In this document: positions 7,566 through 16,639 of the stretch, in pieces | Layout of the letters: every line of letters starts with the position of its first letter | Position numbering within the stretch: the stretch's first letter is position 1 | Assembly (NCBI GenBank): GCA_015655015.1 | Contig: JAATFV010000165.1 | Coordinates: 1 to 38,466, forward strand | Source: Chitinophagales bacterium | GTDB taxonomy: Bacteria > Bacteroidota > Bacteroidia > Chitinophagales > Chitinophagaceae | Direction of reading: 5' to 3' | Length of the DNA stretch: 38,466 bases | Program-made: the position numbers and the translations under genes | Notes under the pieces: model-generated | What the model was told of the DNA's origin: nothing | Database searches by the model: none | What the model saw: only the letters and a program-made list of their open reading frames with translations

Positions 7566-7659
7566 AAGGGGCTGTCCTTTAAAGACCTGGAAGAAGCGAT
7601 GTTTCTTAACCCGGCTCTCTTGCCGATGGTTCCCCGGGACCCTGGAAAAAAGATAAGAA

Positions 7660-7708
7660 AAAAGAGGGCACGCTCGACTTTTTGTCACCGAGCTACCCTC
7701 TTTTTTTG
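7660..7708 (-). terminator. Terminator of the efflux operon
   Basis: AAGAGGG/CCCTCTT outer stem (7662-7668 with 7696-7702) and GCTCG/CGAGC inner stem (7672-7676 with 7689-7693). It has flanking A and T runs, so on the reverse strand it ends in a T tract. It lies about 115 nt after the MFS stop. Confidence 0.75.
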
Positions 7709-7821
7709 AAGCTTCCGGGCTGTTCTTAATTCCTGTCTGTTTAGCGATTCCTGCCTAAAATTCCAGTCGTTCGTATCTTCAATCGGCTTGCTATATCTCC
7801 ATTCAATTCATTATATATATC

Positions 7822-9369
7822 TTAGTGCGCATCAGTTGGTACGACTACATTTCTCTTAAATTTCTGCAGGTATACGATCGGAATGCAGCAGAGTACGAAG
7901 ATCCCGATGGTCAGGTACAGGTTATCATAGGTAAGAAGGAGGGTCTGTCTGATGATGGTGCCTTCGAGTGCCTGGTTGGCCATCTGCTGGGCATCCAAAG
8001 CAGAGTGTCCGCTGCTCATAAAACTTTGTACCAGTGCCTGTTGTCTTTGTACAAAAGCCGGGTTGTACGGGTTGATGTTTTCCAGCAGGGCAGTACGGGC
8101 CACCCCGGATTTGGTATGGATCAGGGTAGTGAGGATGGCAATCCCGAAGGAACCACCCAATTGCCGCATCATATTGTTCAATCCTGCTCCCTGTCCGATC
8201 TCGGGCCCTTTTAGTTCCTGTAAGGCCAGGGTGGTCAATGGCACGAAGAGGATGGCCATGCCCACGCCCCTTACGATCAGCGGCAGGAAGAAGTCGCCGG
8301 TGCCGGATTCCAGGGTCGAGTTCGAAAGCATCCAGGTGAAAACAAAGAATAAAAAGAATCCGCCGGTGGCCAATAACTGACCGGGAACACCTCTTTTCAG
8401 CATCATCCCCACAAAGGGCATCATACAGATGGTGGCCATCCCGCCAGGGAATAATAGTTGTCCTGTCTGTTGGGCGGAAAATCCCAGTAAGTTCTGGCAG
8501 AATACAGGGAAAATGAACACGGACCCGTATAAGGCAAAGCCCAATACGAAAGAGGTGACGATCCCCACGGCAAAACTCCGGTTCTTCAGGATCTTAAAAT
8601 TCACTACGGGATGATCGGTGCTCAGTTCTCTCCAGATAAAGGCAATACCTGCCAAAACGGTAGTAGCGCTCAGCACGGAGATATAAGGAGTGGCAAACCA
8701 GTCTTCCGTCTCTCCTTTCTCCAAAACGACCTGGAGACTTCCCACGCCGATAGCCAATAACGCAATACCCCACCAATCGATGGGCTTGCCCTTGGCGTAT
8801 CGCGGGGACTCCTTTACAAAGGTGGATACACAGAAGGCGGCGATTGCGCCTACGGGTATATTCACGTAAAAGATCCAGGGCCAGGCGAAATGATCTGTAA
8901 TATACCCTCCGATGGTCGGACCTACGGTCGGGCCTACTACGGCTCCCAACCCGAAGAGGGCCGTCGCCATTCCGATCTCTTCGCGGGGCCAGGTCTCCAT
9001 CAGGATTGCCTGTGCCGTAGACAGTAACCCACCGCCGGCCAGCCCTTGTAACAGCCGGAAAGCGACCAGTTCGGTCAGGCTATGCGCGTTTCCGCAGAGG
9101 ATGGAGGCGAAGGTGAATACAAGTATCGAAGTAAGAAAATAATTTTTCCGGCCAAAACGGTCTCCCAGCCACCCGGACATGGGCAGCACGATCACATTCG
9201 CTACAGCATAACCGGTCACTATCCAGCCTGCGTCTTCCAGGGTTGCCCCCAGGTTGCCCATGATCTGCGGCAGGGCAACGTTCACGATCGTGGTATCGAT
9301 CAGCTCCAGCAAGGAAGCAACGATCACCGTTATGGTAATGATCCACTTTCTAAATCCATGTTCAGCCAT
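7822..9369 (-). CDS. DHA2 family MFS drug:H+ antiporter (EmrB type)
   Basis: 515 aa with about 14 hydrophobic segments, the DHA2 topology. DHA2 signatures are clear: LLELIDTTIVNVALPQI in TM1 (motif D1), GWLGDRFGRKN in the loop 2-3 (motif A) and ALFGLGAVVGPTVGPTIGG in TM5 (motif C, antiporter). It should export hydrophobic compounds through the inner membrane and pass them to the HlyD-type adaptor and TolC-type channel encoded just upstream. It is the last gene of the tetR-tolC-hlyD-mfs unit, with a 38-nt gap to the previous gene, and is followed by a terminator. The substrate is unknown. Confidence 0.95.
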   Translation of the reverse strand: MAEHGFRKWIITITVIVASLLELIDTTIVNVALPQIMGNLGATLEDAGWIVTGYAVANVIVLPMSGWLGDRFGRKNYFLTSILVFTFASILCGNAHSLTELVAFRLLQGLAGGGLLSTAQAILMETWPREEIGMATALFGLGAVVGPTVGPTIGGYITDHFAWPWIFYVNIPVGAIAAFCVSTFVKESPRYAKGKPIDWWGIALLAIGVGSLQVVLEKGETEDWFATPYISVLSATTVLAGIAFIWRELSTDHPVVNFKILKNRSFAVGIVTSFVLGFALYGSVFIFPVFCQNLLGFSAQQTGQLLFPGGMATICMMPFVGMMLKRGVPGQLLATGGFFLFFVFTWMLSNSTLESGTGDFFLPLIVRGVGMAILFVPLTTLALQELKGPEIGQGAGLNNMMRQLGGSFGIAILTTLIHTKSGVARTALLENINPYNPAFVQRQQALVQSFMSSGHSALDAQQMANQALEGTIIRQTLLLTYDNLYLTIGIFVLCCIPIVYLQKFKRNVVVPTDAH

Positions 9370-9407
9370 AACTCACAATTTTTCAGTAAACAATATTTCG
9401 GATTGTT

Positions 9408-10457
9408 CTATTTAGTATGTACGACCACCTGGACGCTCATGCCGGGACGTATCAGACGCATATAGGCGGAATCCGCTTCCAGCCTGATCCTTACCGGTAC
9501 CCGCTGTACGACCTTTACGAAGTTGCCGGTAGCGTTATCAGGAGGCAGCAGGGAAAATTTAGCGCCTGTAGCTCCCGAAAAAGACTCGACGGATCCCTGA
9601 ACGGTTTTGTCAGGATAAGCATCGGCAATAATATCTACTTTTTCACCTATGGTCAGGTGTTCCATCTGCGTCTCTTTAAAATTAGCTGTGATGTAAATGC
9701 CTTTATCATTCACGACGGCGAAAAGGGTCTGGCCCGCCGCGACCAATTGCCCGAGCTGGATATTTCTTTTAGAAACGATCCCGTCCGCAGGGGCGGTGAT
9801 AACGGTGTATGTCAGCTGCAATTTTGCAAAATCGATATCGGCCTGTCTTGAAGCCAGGTTGGAGGCGGTCGCTCCTACCTGCTTCTGATTGGTGCTGACA
9901 CGTGTATTTTGTACGGGTATCTGGGTCTGCGCTACGATCAAAGCAGCTTCGGCGGCGTCTTTTTCCGCTTTTGCATCATCGAATTGCGCTTTTGTGATCG
10001 CATGATCATTATACAGATTCTCATAACGGGTGTAATCTTCATTCGCTTTCCATACCCTTACTTTAGCGGCGGCGACATTTGCCTGCGCCGTAGCGATGTT
10101 GGTCCTTGCTTCAGATACCTGGTATTCGGATACATCGACAGACTGACGGGCAGAGGTAAGGGCCGCCTCGACCTGCTGTAATCTGACCTGGTAATCCCTG
10201 TCGTCCAGCACTACCAGCGTATCGCCGGCTTTAACGAACTGGTTGTCCTTAAAACGGATCTCTTTAACATACCCGCCCACCCTGGCGACCACAGGACTGA
10301 TATCCGCATCCACCTGGGCATTATCCGTCACTTCATGGGACTGATAATAAATATACTCTTTGGCGGAAAAGACCAGGGCGCCCACCAGCACCAGGGAGAG
10401 GATGATAGGGAAAATGAGCTTTTTGCGGGATTTTGTTTGAGTGTTATTCTGTTCCAT
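9408..10457 (-). CDS. HlyD/EmrA family periplasmic adaptor
   Basis: 349 aa with a single N-terminal membrane anchor (about residues 13-33), then the split biotinyl-lipoyl domain: VDADISPVVARVGGYVKEI (about 44-62) and YTVITAPADGIVSKRNI (about 215-231). A long alpha-hairpin coiled coil lies between (about 85-205, rich in Ala/Gln/Glu), followed by the beta-barrel domain. It bridges the MFS pump and outer-membrane channel, as in EmrA. It sits 41 nt after the TolC-like gene and 38 nt before the MFS gene. All domains appear complete. Confidence 0.95.
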   Translation of the reverse strand: MEQNNTQTKSRKKLIFPIILSLVLVGALVFSAKEYIYYQSHEVTDNAQVDADISPVVARVGGYVKEIRFKDNQFVKAGDTLVVLDDRDYQVRLQQVEAALTSARQSVDVSEYQVSEARTNIATAQANVAAAKVRVWKANEDYTRYENLYNDHAITKAQFDDAKAEKDAAEAALIVAQTQIPVQNTRVSTNQKQVGATASNLASRQADIDFAKLQLTYTVITAPADGIVSKRNIQLGQLVAAGQTLFAVVNDKGIYITANFKETQMEHLTIGEKVDIIADAYPDKTVQGSVESFSGATGAKFSLLPPDNATGNFVKVVQRVPVRIRLEADSAYMRLIRPGMSVQVVVHTK

Positions 10458-10498
10458 ATAAAAAACGCAGTTTTGAAAAAAGTATAATTAATAAAATT

Positions 10499-11833
10499 TT
10501 AGAGGTGGATCTTTCCGGTGGATCTCAGCATATCATAATAAGCAATGGTTGCATCGGATTTAGCCAGCTCCAGGTTGACGCGGGATTGATACAACAATGT
10601 CTGCGCATCGATCCGGTCTGTCGTGTTCACCAGGTTGTTCTTAAATTTCGATTCTGTGATCCGTTCATTCTCTTCTGCCTGTGTGACGGCGACCTGTAAG
10701 ACTTTTATCTTTTCCAGGGATACCTGGTAGAGAATGAAGTTTTTGTTCACATCCTGGTGGATGTCATCGAGGGCCTGGTCCTTGCCGGTATTCAGGTCCT
10801 GGCGCTGCAGGGCAGCTTCCCTTTCCTTGTTCTTATTCGTCCACAGGGTTCCGATATCCCAGGAGGCGCCGATACCAAGGGTAATGGGCGCGATCAGGTT
10901 GTTATTGGTCGGAATGACCTGGCCGGTAGGATTAATGTAATACGCGCCTCCCGAAGCGGCTACCGTAGGCTGGCGCTGATCATGTATCTTTTTGACATTG
11001 ATATCGGCTATCCGGGTCTGGTAGGAGAGGTCCTGCAGCTCCCGGCGGTTGGTTTCAGCCAGCTGCACCAGCTCCGTGTAAACAGGATGCTCATCCAGCT
11101 TATACGTGGGAGCCGGCAGGATCAGCTGAGTCGAATCCGGGATACCCAGCAGGATATTCATATTGAAGTTGGCTATTTTCCGGTTGTTCTCCAGCTCGAT
11201 CTCCGTCAGCTGCATCTGTGAACGCTGAAGCTCATAACGCAGCACGTCGTTCTTCGTGGCCAGCCCCTGGCTTTCGTATTTGGTGATCTCTTCCAGCTTG
11301 CCCTGTATATCCTGCATATTCTGTGCGACGATCAGCTGGTTTTGCAGGATCTTGTTATAATTGATATAGGAATCGATGATCAGCCAGGTAATATCATCCT
11401 TATCCTTATCCGCATCCAGGCGGCTCATCTGCACCATCAGGTCAGCAGACTGGCGGGCATATTTGAACTGGTTGCCGGCAAAGATGGGTTCCGTCACGGA
11501 AAGCGTACCCAGGTAAGCCGGAAAATCAAAAGGCAGCTTGAGGGGGTCCTTCGTAACCCCGGGAATGTCGATCACCCGGGACATCATGAGCGCATGGAGG
11601 TATTGAAAGCTCACCTTTGCGCTGGGCAGGCGGGCATCTTTTGCCTGGGCCAGGCGGGACAGGGCCTCGTCGATCTTGTACTGCGATCTTTTCAATTGCT
11701 TGCTGTTCTGGATCCCCAGCTGCACAGCTTCGTCCAGGCCCAGGGTCCTGGTTGGTGCGGTTTGTGCAAAGGAAGAAGAAGCAGCAAAAAGGAAGAAGAA
11801 GATAGCCCCGGCTAATTGTTTACTCACGGACAT
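10499..11833 (-). CDS. TolC family outer-membrane efflux protein
   Basis: From the ATG at 11833 the product has a proper signal peptide (MSVSKQLAGAIFFFLFAASS, cleavage after SFA-Q), which is why I prefer this start. An ATG at 11899 in frame adds 22 charged residues and overlaps the tetR stop by 11 nt, so translational coupling from there is possible. The mature protein shows the two OEP repeats with long Gln/Ala/Leu helices, for example RTLGLDEAVQLGIQNSKQL near the N-terminus and KDQALDDIHQDVNKNFILYQ in the second half. It is the outer-membrane duct of the efflux complex. Confidence 0.93.
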   Translation of the reverse strand: MSVSKQLAGAIFFFLFAASSSFAQTAPTRTLGLDEAVQLGIQNSKQLKRSQYKIDEALSRLAQAKDARLPSAKVSFQYLHALMMSRVIDIPGVTKDPLKLPFDFPAYLGTLSVTEPIFAGNQFKYARQSADLMVQMSRLDADKDKDDITWLIIDSYINYNKILQNQLIVAQNMQDIQGKLEEITKYESQGLATKNDVLRYELQRSQMQLTEIELENNRKIANFNMNILLGIPDSTQLILPAPTYKLDEHPVYTELVQLAETNRRELQDLSYQTRIADINVKKIHDQRQPTVAASGGAYYINPTGQVIPTNNNLIAPITLGIGASWDIGTLWTNKNKEREAALQRQDLNTGKDQALDDIHQDVNKNFILYQVSLEKIKVLQVAVTQAEENERITESKFKNNLVNTTDRIDAQTLLYQSRVNLELAKSDATIAYYDMLRSTGKIHL

Positions 11834-11888
11834 AATTTTCTCTTTTAAGGAGTTCGTGAACGCTTCGCGATTCATGTTCTTGTATTTA

Positions 11889-12518
11889 TTATTCTTCATT
11901 TTTGATATCCAAATGGGCCCTTAATAGTTGCTTCAAATGGGCCTTCAGTCGTGGGGCAAGCTTCGTTCGGTAATTTTCGTCGCTGACATCGTATCCAAGG
12001 GCCAGGACCTGGCAGCCATATGGTCTCGACAGCGTATAAGAAGAGATGGTACCCATGATCGAACCTACAGTCATGGCGACGTCCACCTGGCGGAATAATT
12101 TTTTCTGTTGTCCATCCGTGATGATCTTCGTGATCTGCTCCAGGTTGCGCATCTTGATAGCGATGATCCTGTCGCGGATCTCATCCGAACGGCTGCTGAC
12201 GGCTTCCTGGTACATGATATTGTGAAACCGGAGGTTGTTGAGAACTCTGTCAACATAGAACTCCACCAGTCTGTCGATCTTATTCCAGGGGCTGAGGGAC
12301 TCGTCCTTATTCAGCTCTTCCAGGATGCCATAAGCGTATCCCGCCCGGAATTCTATCAGGTATTCCAGCAATTTTTCCTTGGAGCCAAAATAATAAGAGA
12401 TCATGGCCAGGTTGACCCCGGCTTTTTGGGCGATATCCCTTACAGATGTCCCGTCAAATCCCTTTTCCCCGAATAGCTCTTCGGCTACTGTAAGAATATC
12501 TTCTCTTTTATCTGACAT
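11889..12518 (-). CDS. TetR/AcrR family repressor, first gene of the efflux operon
   Basis: 209 aa. The N-terminal helix-turn-helix is typical: ILTVAEELFGEKGFDGTSV then RDIAQKAGVNLAMISYYFGS, with KEKLLEYLIEF as the linker helix. The rest is a helical ligand and dimer domain. Being the first gene before the three efflux genes, and having two palindromic operator copies over its own promoter, it should repress the whole operon and release it when a pump substrate binds. The C-terminal tail KAHLKQLLRAHLDI overlaps the start region of the TolC-like gene. Confidence 0.95.
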   Translation of the reverse strand: MSDKREDILTVAEELFGEKGFDGTSVRDIAQKAGVNLAMISYYFGSKEKLLEYLIEFRAGYAYGILEELNKDESLSPWNKIDRLVEFYVDRVLNNLRFHNIMYQEAVSSRSDEIRDRIIAIKMRNLEQITKIITDGQQKKLFRQVDVAMTVGSIMGTISSYTLSRPYGCQVLALGYDVSDENYRTKLAPRLKAHLKQLLRAHLDIKNEE

Positions 12519-12545
12519 ATCAATGAATGAATTACTTTACAGGTG

Positions 12546-12575
12546 CAAAGTTAAACAAACGTTTGAGTTAAACAA
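12546..12575 (-). promoter_or_regulatory. Consensus promoter of the tetR-efflux operon
   Basis: On the reverse strand TTG (12575-12573), exactly 19 nt, then TAACTTTG (12553-12546). Both halves match the Bacteroidota consensus. Predicted leader before the tetR ATG is about 23 nt. Confidence 0.8.
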
Positions 12576-12581
12576 ACGTTT
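12550..12581. promoter_or_regulatory. Tandem TetR operator: two copies of GTTAAACAAACGTTT
   Basis: The 15-mer GTTAAACAAACGTTT occurs at 12550-12564 and 12567-12581, a 17-bp period. Each copy holds a palindrome around AAACGTTT (CAAACGTTTG at 12556-12565; CAAACGTTTA at 12573-12582). The copies cover the -33 element and the spacer down to the -7 element, so bound repressor would block RNA polymerase directly. Confidence 0.75.
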
Positions 12582-12712
12582 AATTGATTTTTTGGAAATA
12601 ATCTTGCCCGACCGCGGAGGTTGGCGGTGTTATAAGCTGACTACCAATTGATTGGCTGCTGTAAATCGCAAGGGTAAATGAAGGGCTGCTGAGGGTAGGA
12701 GCTGCTTTCGCT

Positions 12713-13312
12713 TTATTTACTGATACCGGCATTCTCGGAAGTGAGGATAGATCCGGTAAGCTTCTTGATCGTATACCAGCGGAAATTCTGGTCCGCCTCC
12801 ATTCCGGTGCCGAAAAGGATCTTATCTTTCGTATAGATGCGTACCGGCTTATCGGTATAAAACTTTTCCGTATGCTGATCCCACCAGAGCTCCAGGCAAT
12901 GCACCGTATCCCCTTTCAGGATATTCTTTACGATCACCGAATCCCGTAAGTAGACCTTACTCTGGTTCTGGAAGTATTTTCCATACAGGGCATCCATCTG
13001 GCTTTCTATAATAATGGAATCCTTGTTATTTACAGAATCCTTATAGAAGTCAACGTGCAGCGTCCTGGGGAATTCGGCGTAAGGCGTATCGGCCCGCTGG
13101 AACCGCAACATATAAGGCGATGTGAGCTTTCCTTTCACTTTCCCGCCTTCACTGAGAAAGCTTTCGATGTGCCCGGCTTCTTCCGGCGGCATGGCCTTCC
13201 TTTTCCCTAAAGCGGCCACCTCTTTCGGGTTGTTCTCACAGCTGCTGCAAAAAATGCAGGCCGCCAGCAGGAGGAACAGCATGGGTCTATTGATTGAATT
13301 CACTGATAACAT
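12713..13312 (-). CDS. lptC: LPS export ABC transporter periplasmic protein LptC
   Basis: 199 aa, of LptC family size. The N-terminus is a lipoprotein-like signal ending LLLAAC. The beta-jellyroll follows, with typical phrases MLRFQRADTPYAEFPRTLHV, SKVYLRDSVIVKN and GDTVHCLELWWDQHTEKFYT (about residues 130-150), then PVRIYTKDKILFGTGMEAD near the end, all characteristic of Bacteroidota LptC. It accepts LPS from LptBFG and hands it to LptA. I keep the ATG at 13312 because it supplies a basic residue before the hydrophobic core; it overlaps coaX by 26 nt. The ATG at 13282, just after the coaX stop, is the alternative. Confidence 0.85.
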   Translation of the reverse strand: MLSVNSINRPMLFLLLAACIFCSSCENNPKEVAALGKRKAMPPEEAGHIESFLSEGGKVKGKLTSPYMLRFQRADTPYAEFPRTLHVDFYKDSVNNKDSIIIESQMDALYGKYFQNQSKVYLRDSVIVKNILKGDTVHCLELWWDQHTEKFYTDKPVRIYTKDKILFGTGMEADQNFRWYTIKKLTGSILTSENAGISK

Positions 13313-14012
13313 ATAGCCCTTTATAAATTAAGTGGGGATCTGTAAAATACTGCTTTTCCAGGTGGCGCGTAAAATAAGCCGCATCCCCCCCGCTTAAAAG
13401 CACGTTAAAGTTATCATACTTCTCTTCATAAGCCCCGATGATCCCTTCGATCTCCTTAGCCATTCCCAGGATCACTCCGCTGAGGATATTCGTCCTTGTA
13501 TCGTAACCTGCCAGTGGAAAATTCCAATCGGCTTTGACGAGCGGCAGCCTGGCCGTGAAGGCCTGCAATGATTTAAAGCGCATTTCCATGCCCGGCGAAA
13601 TGCCGCCTCCTATAAATTCATGGTATTTGTTAACGTAGTTATAAGTGATGGCAGACCCGAGTCCAATCACCAGGTTGTTCTTTCCTGGGAAAAGGTCCAC
13701 TGCCGCCACTACCAGCGCCAGGCGGTCAGCTCCGATCGTATCCGGCTTGCCAACAGGCGTAGTGATGGGAACTTTAGAGCGGTGATCGAGCTTATGAAAA
13801 TGCGTAGACTGCTGCAACAGGTCCTCCAGGAGCGGGTTGTGGTGGATCACCGAAGAGAGGATCGATTTGTCCGGCTTGTAATGATCGATGAGCTCCCTGA
13901 TCGTTGTTTCACTGTCATCTTCCAATACCTGTTCCTGATAGAATACGCCATTCGTAAAAACAGCACATTTCATACGGGTATTGCCAAAATCGAAGCAAAG
14001 GGTGGTGGGCAT
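13287..14012 (-). CDS. coaX: Type III pantothenate kinase
   Basis: 241 aa from the ATG at 14012, one base after the upstream stop; an in-frame extension to 14057 would overlap the LON gene. The N-terminal phosphate/Asp motif FDFGNTRMK (D8) is present, then GADRLALVVAA (about 104-114) and the GLGSAITYNYV and GGGISPGMEMRFKSL segments. The enzyme performs the first step of coenzyme A synthesis and is insensitive to feedback by CoA. Where many family members have GTA/GTC at the second motif this one has GSA, a conservative change. It forms an operon with lptC and the LON-domain gene. Confidence 0.93.
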   Translation of the reverse strand: MPTTLCFDFGNTRMKCAVFTNGVFYQEQVLEDDSETTIRELIDHYKPDKSILSSVIHHNPLLEDLLQQSTHFHKLDHRSKVPITTPVGKPDTIGADRLALVVAAVDLFPGKNNLVIGLGSAITYNYVNKYHEFIGGGISPGMEMRFKSLQAFTARLPLVKADWNFPLAGYDTRTNILSGVILGMAKEIEGIIGAYEEKYDNFNVLLSGGDAAYFTRHLEKQYFTDPHLIYKGLYVISEFNQ

Positions 14013-14013
14013 G

Positions 14014-14658
14014 CTAATCCTCAAATTTGAACGAAGATAAGTTTTTGAAATGACCATTTAATTTTACTCTTTCCTTGAGTATTTCCATTTCTGCGATTAC
14101 GGGCAATACCTTTCCCAGGTGACGTTTGAGGTATTCCTGCCTTTGTTCTTCCCGGAACAGGCCCAGCAGCTCGTATTCTTCTTCCAGGGACAGTCCCGCG
14201 TGGTGCGCCACATCGTAGCTCGTCAATTCCTCATCCGGTTTATGAAAGTCTTTTTCAATATTGAGCATCCGGTGCAATTCCCGGATGGCCTTTACTACTT
14301 TCTGCATCAATTCCGGTTTGCCCGGCCCTTCGATATTCTCCGGATAATTTACGATGGCACCGCTAAATAATTTGTCCGGTATCGACCGGATCATTTCCAG
14401 CGTCCGGAAAACGAGCACTCCCTGCGTCTTGATATCCATCTCCCCATTTTCATAAGTATTCACCATTTCCGTGATCCTTACCAGGGTGCCCATTTCATTC
14501 AATTTATTGTTGATGACCGTGGGGATCCCGAAGGGTTTGCTTTCCGTATAACATTCATTGATCAATTGCTTGTACCTGGGCTCAAAAATGTGCAGGTTCA
14601 CACTTTCACCAGGATATACGACTATCCCCAGGGGAAAAACAGGAATGAAATTCGTCAT
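14014..14658 (-). CDS. LON substrate-binding domain protein
   Basis: 214 aa. Begins FIPVFPLGIVVYPGESVNLHIFEPRYKQLI, the start of the LON N-terminal (PUA-like) domain, and continues with a helical C-terminal part. There is no AAA+ module or Ser-Lys protease domain, so it is the stand-alone form found in many bacteria, of unknown role (possibly peptide or protein binding). A -7 element TAGCTTTG (reverse strand, 14671-14664) ends 6 nt before its ATG, giving a nearly leaderless mRNA that probably continues into coaX and lptC. Confidence 0.88.
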   Translation of the reverse strand: MTNFIPVFPLGIVVYPGESVNLHIFEPRYKQLINECYTESKPFGIPTVINNKLNEMGTLVRITEMVNTYENGEMDIKTQGVLVFRTLEMIRSIPDKLFSGAIVNYPENIEGPGKPELMQKVVKAIRELHRMLNIEKDFHKPDEELTSYDVAHHAGLSLEEEYELLGLFREEQRQEYLKRHLGKVLPVIAEMEILKERVKLNGHFKNLSSFKFED

Positions 14659-14663
14659 ACAGG

Positions 14664-14671
14664 CAAAGCTA
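14664..14671 (-). promoter_or_regulatory. -7 element TAGCTTTG of the LON-coaX-lptC operon
   Basis: Exact TAnnTTTG match on the reverse strand, ending 6 nt before the ATG at 14658. Transcription should start within a few bases of the start codon. Confidence 0.45.
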
Positions 14672-14723
14672 AATAAATTCCCGGAATGACTATATGGGCG
14701 GTGCCGGTAGGTCTATTTTCCCC

Positions 14724-15581
14724 TTACAAATATTGATCCGGCGGATTCGAAAGCGCGTGAATGTCATTATAGATCTCGTCGGGATCGTTCTCTTTTTCGA
14801 AAACGACAAAACTATGGGTATCCAGGAGGACCCTCGTGTTGATATTGATCTTCAATTGTTCTTTATATACTTTCTCCCTGGCCGGCCGCTCTTTGGGATC
14901 ACACTTCCTCAGCAGCTTCCAGTAAGTAAACCAGGAGGTGAATAAAATAAAGGGGTAATATAACGGGAACAGGAACAGGGAAGTCTTGTTCACCCGCATA
15001 AAATTGATCTTGCTCAATTTGAAACCGGTGAGCTTGGCGATCACTCTCATTTTCTGCATTCCTATCAGAAAGATATGCCCGTAATAAATATCATTTTTAT
15101 TTTCATCCCTGACCAGCCAGACTGAATCGATCTCATTAGGCGGCATTAACTTATGGAAATATTCCGTTTCGAAGAGCAGGTAGCTCAGCCTGGACTTAAG
15201 ATTCGAATAGCTGGGGGTGGTGATGATCATTTTACCGCCCTTTTTCAAGACCCTGTTGAACTCCAGAAAAGCCTTTACCTGGTCGCTGAAATGTTCGATC
15301 CCTTCCTGGCAGATAACAAAATCTGCATGATGATCGGCGACAGGCAGGCCCTTTGTGATATCCGCCTTTTTACATTCGATCCCTTTAACCAAAAAATTCT
15401 CCGGGAACAGGTCATAGGCCTCCACTTTACTGCCAAGCTCCAGCAGGATTTCCGAGGTCACGCCATTTCCTGCGGGGATATCCAGTACGACCTTATCTTT
15501 CAATGCAGACCTGATCTCATGCAGGTATTTTTTTACATGAAATTTCGGGCTTTTAGGGTTGTTTACGTGAGGATCGACCAT
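14724..15581 (-). CDS. Class I SAM-dependent methyltransferase
   Basis: 285 aa. Rossmann motifs: motif I VVLDIPAGNGVTSEI (about 34-48), the acidic end of strand 2 at EAYDLFP, motif at DFVICQEGIEHF (about 87-98) and post-motif LKKGGKMIITTPSYSN (about 110-125). The C-terminal part has a hydrophobic stretch near LFLFPLYYPFILFTSW that may touch the membrane. It sits beside two glycosyltransferases, so methylation of a glycan or lipid-linked sugar is a reasonable guess. It is probably cotranscribed with the GT2 gene 41 nt upstream. Confidence 0.85.
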   Translation of the reverse strand: MVDPHVNNPKSPKFHVKKYLHEIRSALKDKVVLDIPAGNGVTSEILLELGSKVEAYDLFPENFLVKGIECKKADITKGLPVADHHADFVICQEGIEHFSDQVKAFLEFNRVLKKGGKMIITTPSYSNLKSRLSYLLFETEYFHKLMPPNEIDSVWLVRDENKNDIYYGHIFLIGMQKMRVIAKLTGFKLSKINFMRVNKTSLFLFPLYYPFILFTSWFTYWKLLRKCDPKERPAREKVYKEQLKININTRVLLDTHSFVVFEKENDPDEIYNDIHALSNPPDQYL

Positions 15582-15622
15582 TGGATGGTTTTTATATTAA
15601 CACGATAGCTGATCTTTCCATC

Positions 15623-16552
15623 TTATCGAAAGGCCGTCAACACTCGTTTGAATAAGTTTTTCCAGTGCATTCCCCTGCTGAGCAGGGGAGGGGCCAGATC
15701 CCCGTCAAAGGGCTCTCCGCTCCGGAGGTAGCGCCGGGTAAATGTTCCCGAGGTCATACCCCATTTGGCAATGAACGTGTAATAACCTTTATTCTTTTTT
15801 ATCCGGCCCACGGATTTGGACCCGAAATGATAAATGCGGCTGCTGCCAATTCCTTTGAAGGCCCTTACTCCCGCCGTCCACAATTTCATGGAAAAATCCG
15901 GGTCCGAATACATGCCGGGAGAGAATTCCGTACTATACCCTCCTACCAGGTCCCAGAGATCTTTATGCACGACGTTCGGAGGCCAGGTAGCTCCCTGCCA
16001 GTCAGGCTTGGAAAAAGAAGCAAACTCCTGCAGCAGCTCTTTCTCCCGGAAACTCCCGATATCCGTCCCATAATCTTTCACGATAACACAATTATTTCCG
16101 GAAGCAAAAGGCTCGATGGCCGTAGCAGATATAAAAAAATGCTTATGACCGATCGCCCTGATCGCGTTCAACAGGCAAAGGTCCCAATCCGGGCAGACCA
16201 CCATATCATCGTTCATGTACACGATATAATCGGTATCCGCCAGGCTCCGCTGGATATTCAGGGCATAACAGATGCCGATGTTCGTTTCGCTATACGTATA
16301 GTCCAGATCCGGCTGGGAAGTCACCCAATCCAGGGTCCCGTCGCTTCCTTCATTTATATGAACGATCAATTGGTGGGGGAACCGGGAAAACTTCCGGATG
16401 CTCTCTATGCAAAGTTGCAGGTAGGAGAGATTATTCCAGGTAGGGATCAGGATAGAGAATACGGCATCTCCCTTACCGGGTAGTTTCCTTTTTAAGATCG
16501 AATGGCTGTCTGTCCGGGCGCCCGGTGAGGAAACAGAAGTGGAATTCGTCAT
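15623..16552 (-). CDS. Glycosyltransferase family 2
   Basis: 309 aa from the ATG at 16552. A longer reading to a TTG at 16639 would run up against a hairpin and adds no recognisable domain, so I reject it. The GT-A fold is clear: FSILIPTWNNLSYLQLCIES (strand 1 and helix), VHINEGSDGTLDW, ALNIQRSLADTDYIVYMNDD with the DxD-like metal site in NDD, and the later acceptor region WPPNVVHKDLWDLVGGYSTE. It should transfer a sugar from a nucleotide donor in the cytoplasm, probably to a surface glycan. It lacks membrane segments. Confidence 0.88.
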   Translation of the reverse strand: MTNSTSVSSPGARTDSHSILKRKLPGKGDAVFSILIPTWNNLSYLQLCIESIRKFSRFPHQLIVHINEGSDGTLDWVTSQPDLDYTYSETNIGICYALNIQRSLADTDYIVYMNDDMVVCPDWDLCLLNAIRAIGHKHFFISATAIEPFASGNNCVIVKDYGTDIGSFREKELLQEFASFSKPDWQGATWPPNVVHKDLWDLVGGYSTEFSPGMYSDPDFSMKLWTAGVRAFKGIGSSRIYHFGSKSVGRIKKNKGYYTFIAKWGMTSGTFTRRYLRSGEPFDGDLAPPLLSRGMHWKNLFKRVLTAFR

Positions 16553-16639
16553 GCAAAAACTGGATAAAGGGGTGAAGTTAGGGATTAAATGAATCGAAAA
16601 TATCAGTAGTTTGCGTGATTGATGCCGGGGTGTGAACAA

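Noticed and set aside
7569..7585. GGGGCTGTCC, similar to IS-element ends
   Set aside because: There is no matching inverted repeat, target duplication or transposase in the window.
13287..14012. GSA instead of GTA/GTC in CoaX as a sign of inactivity
   Set aside because: The change is conservative and all other motifs are intact.
16550..16639. Extended GT2 start at TTG 16639
   Set aside because: The extension abuts a hairpin, begins with TTG and adds no family sequence; the ATG at 16552 is better.
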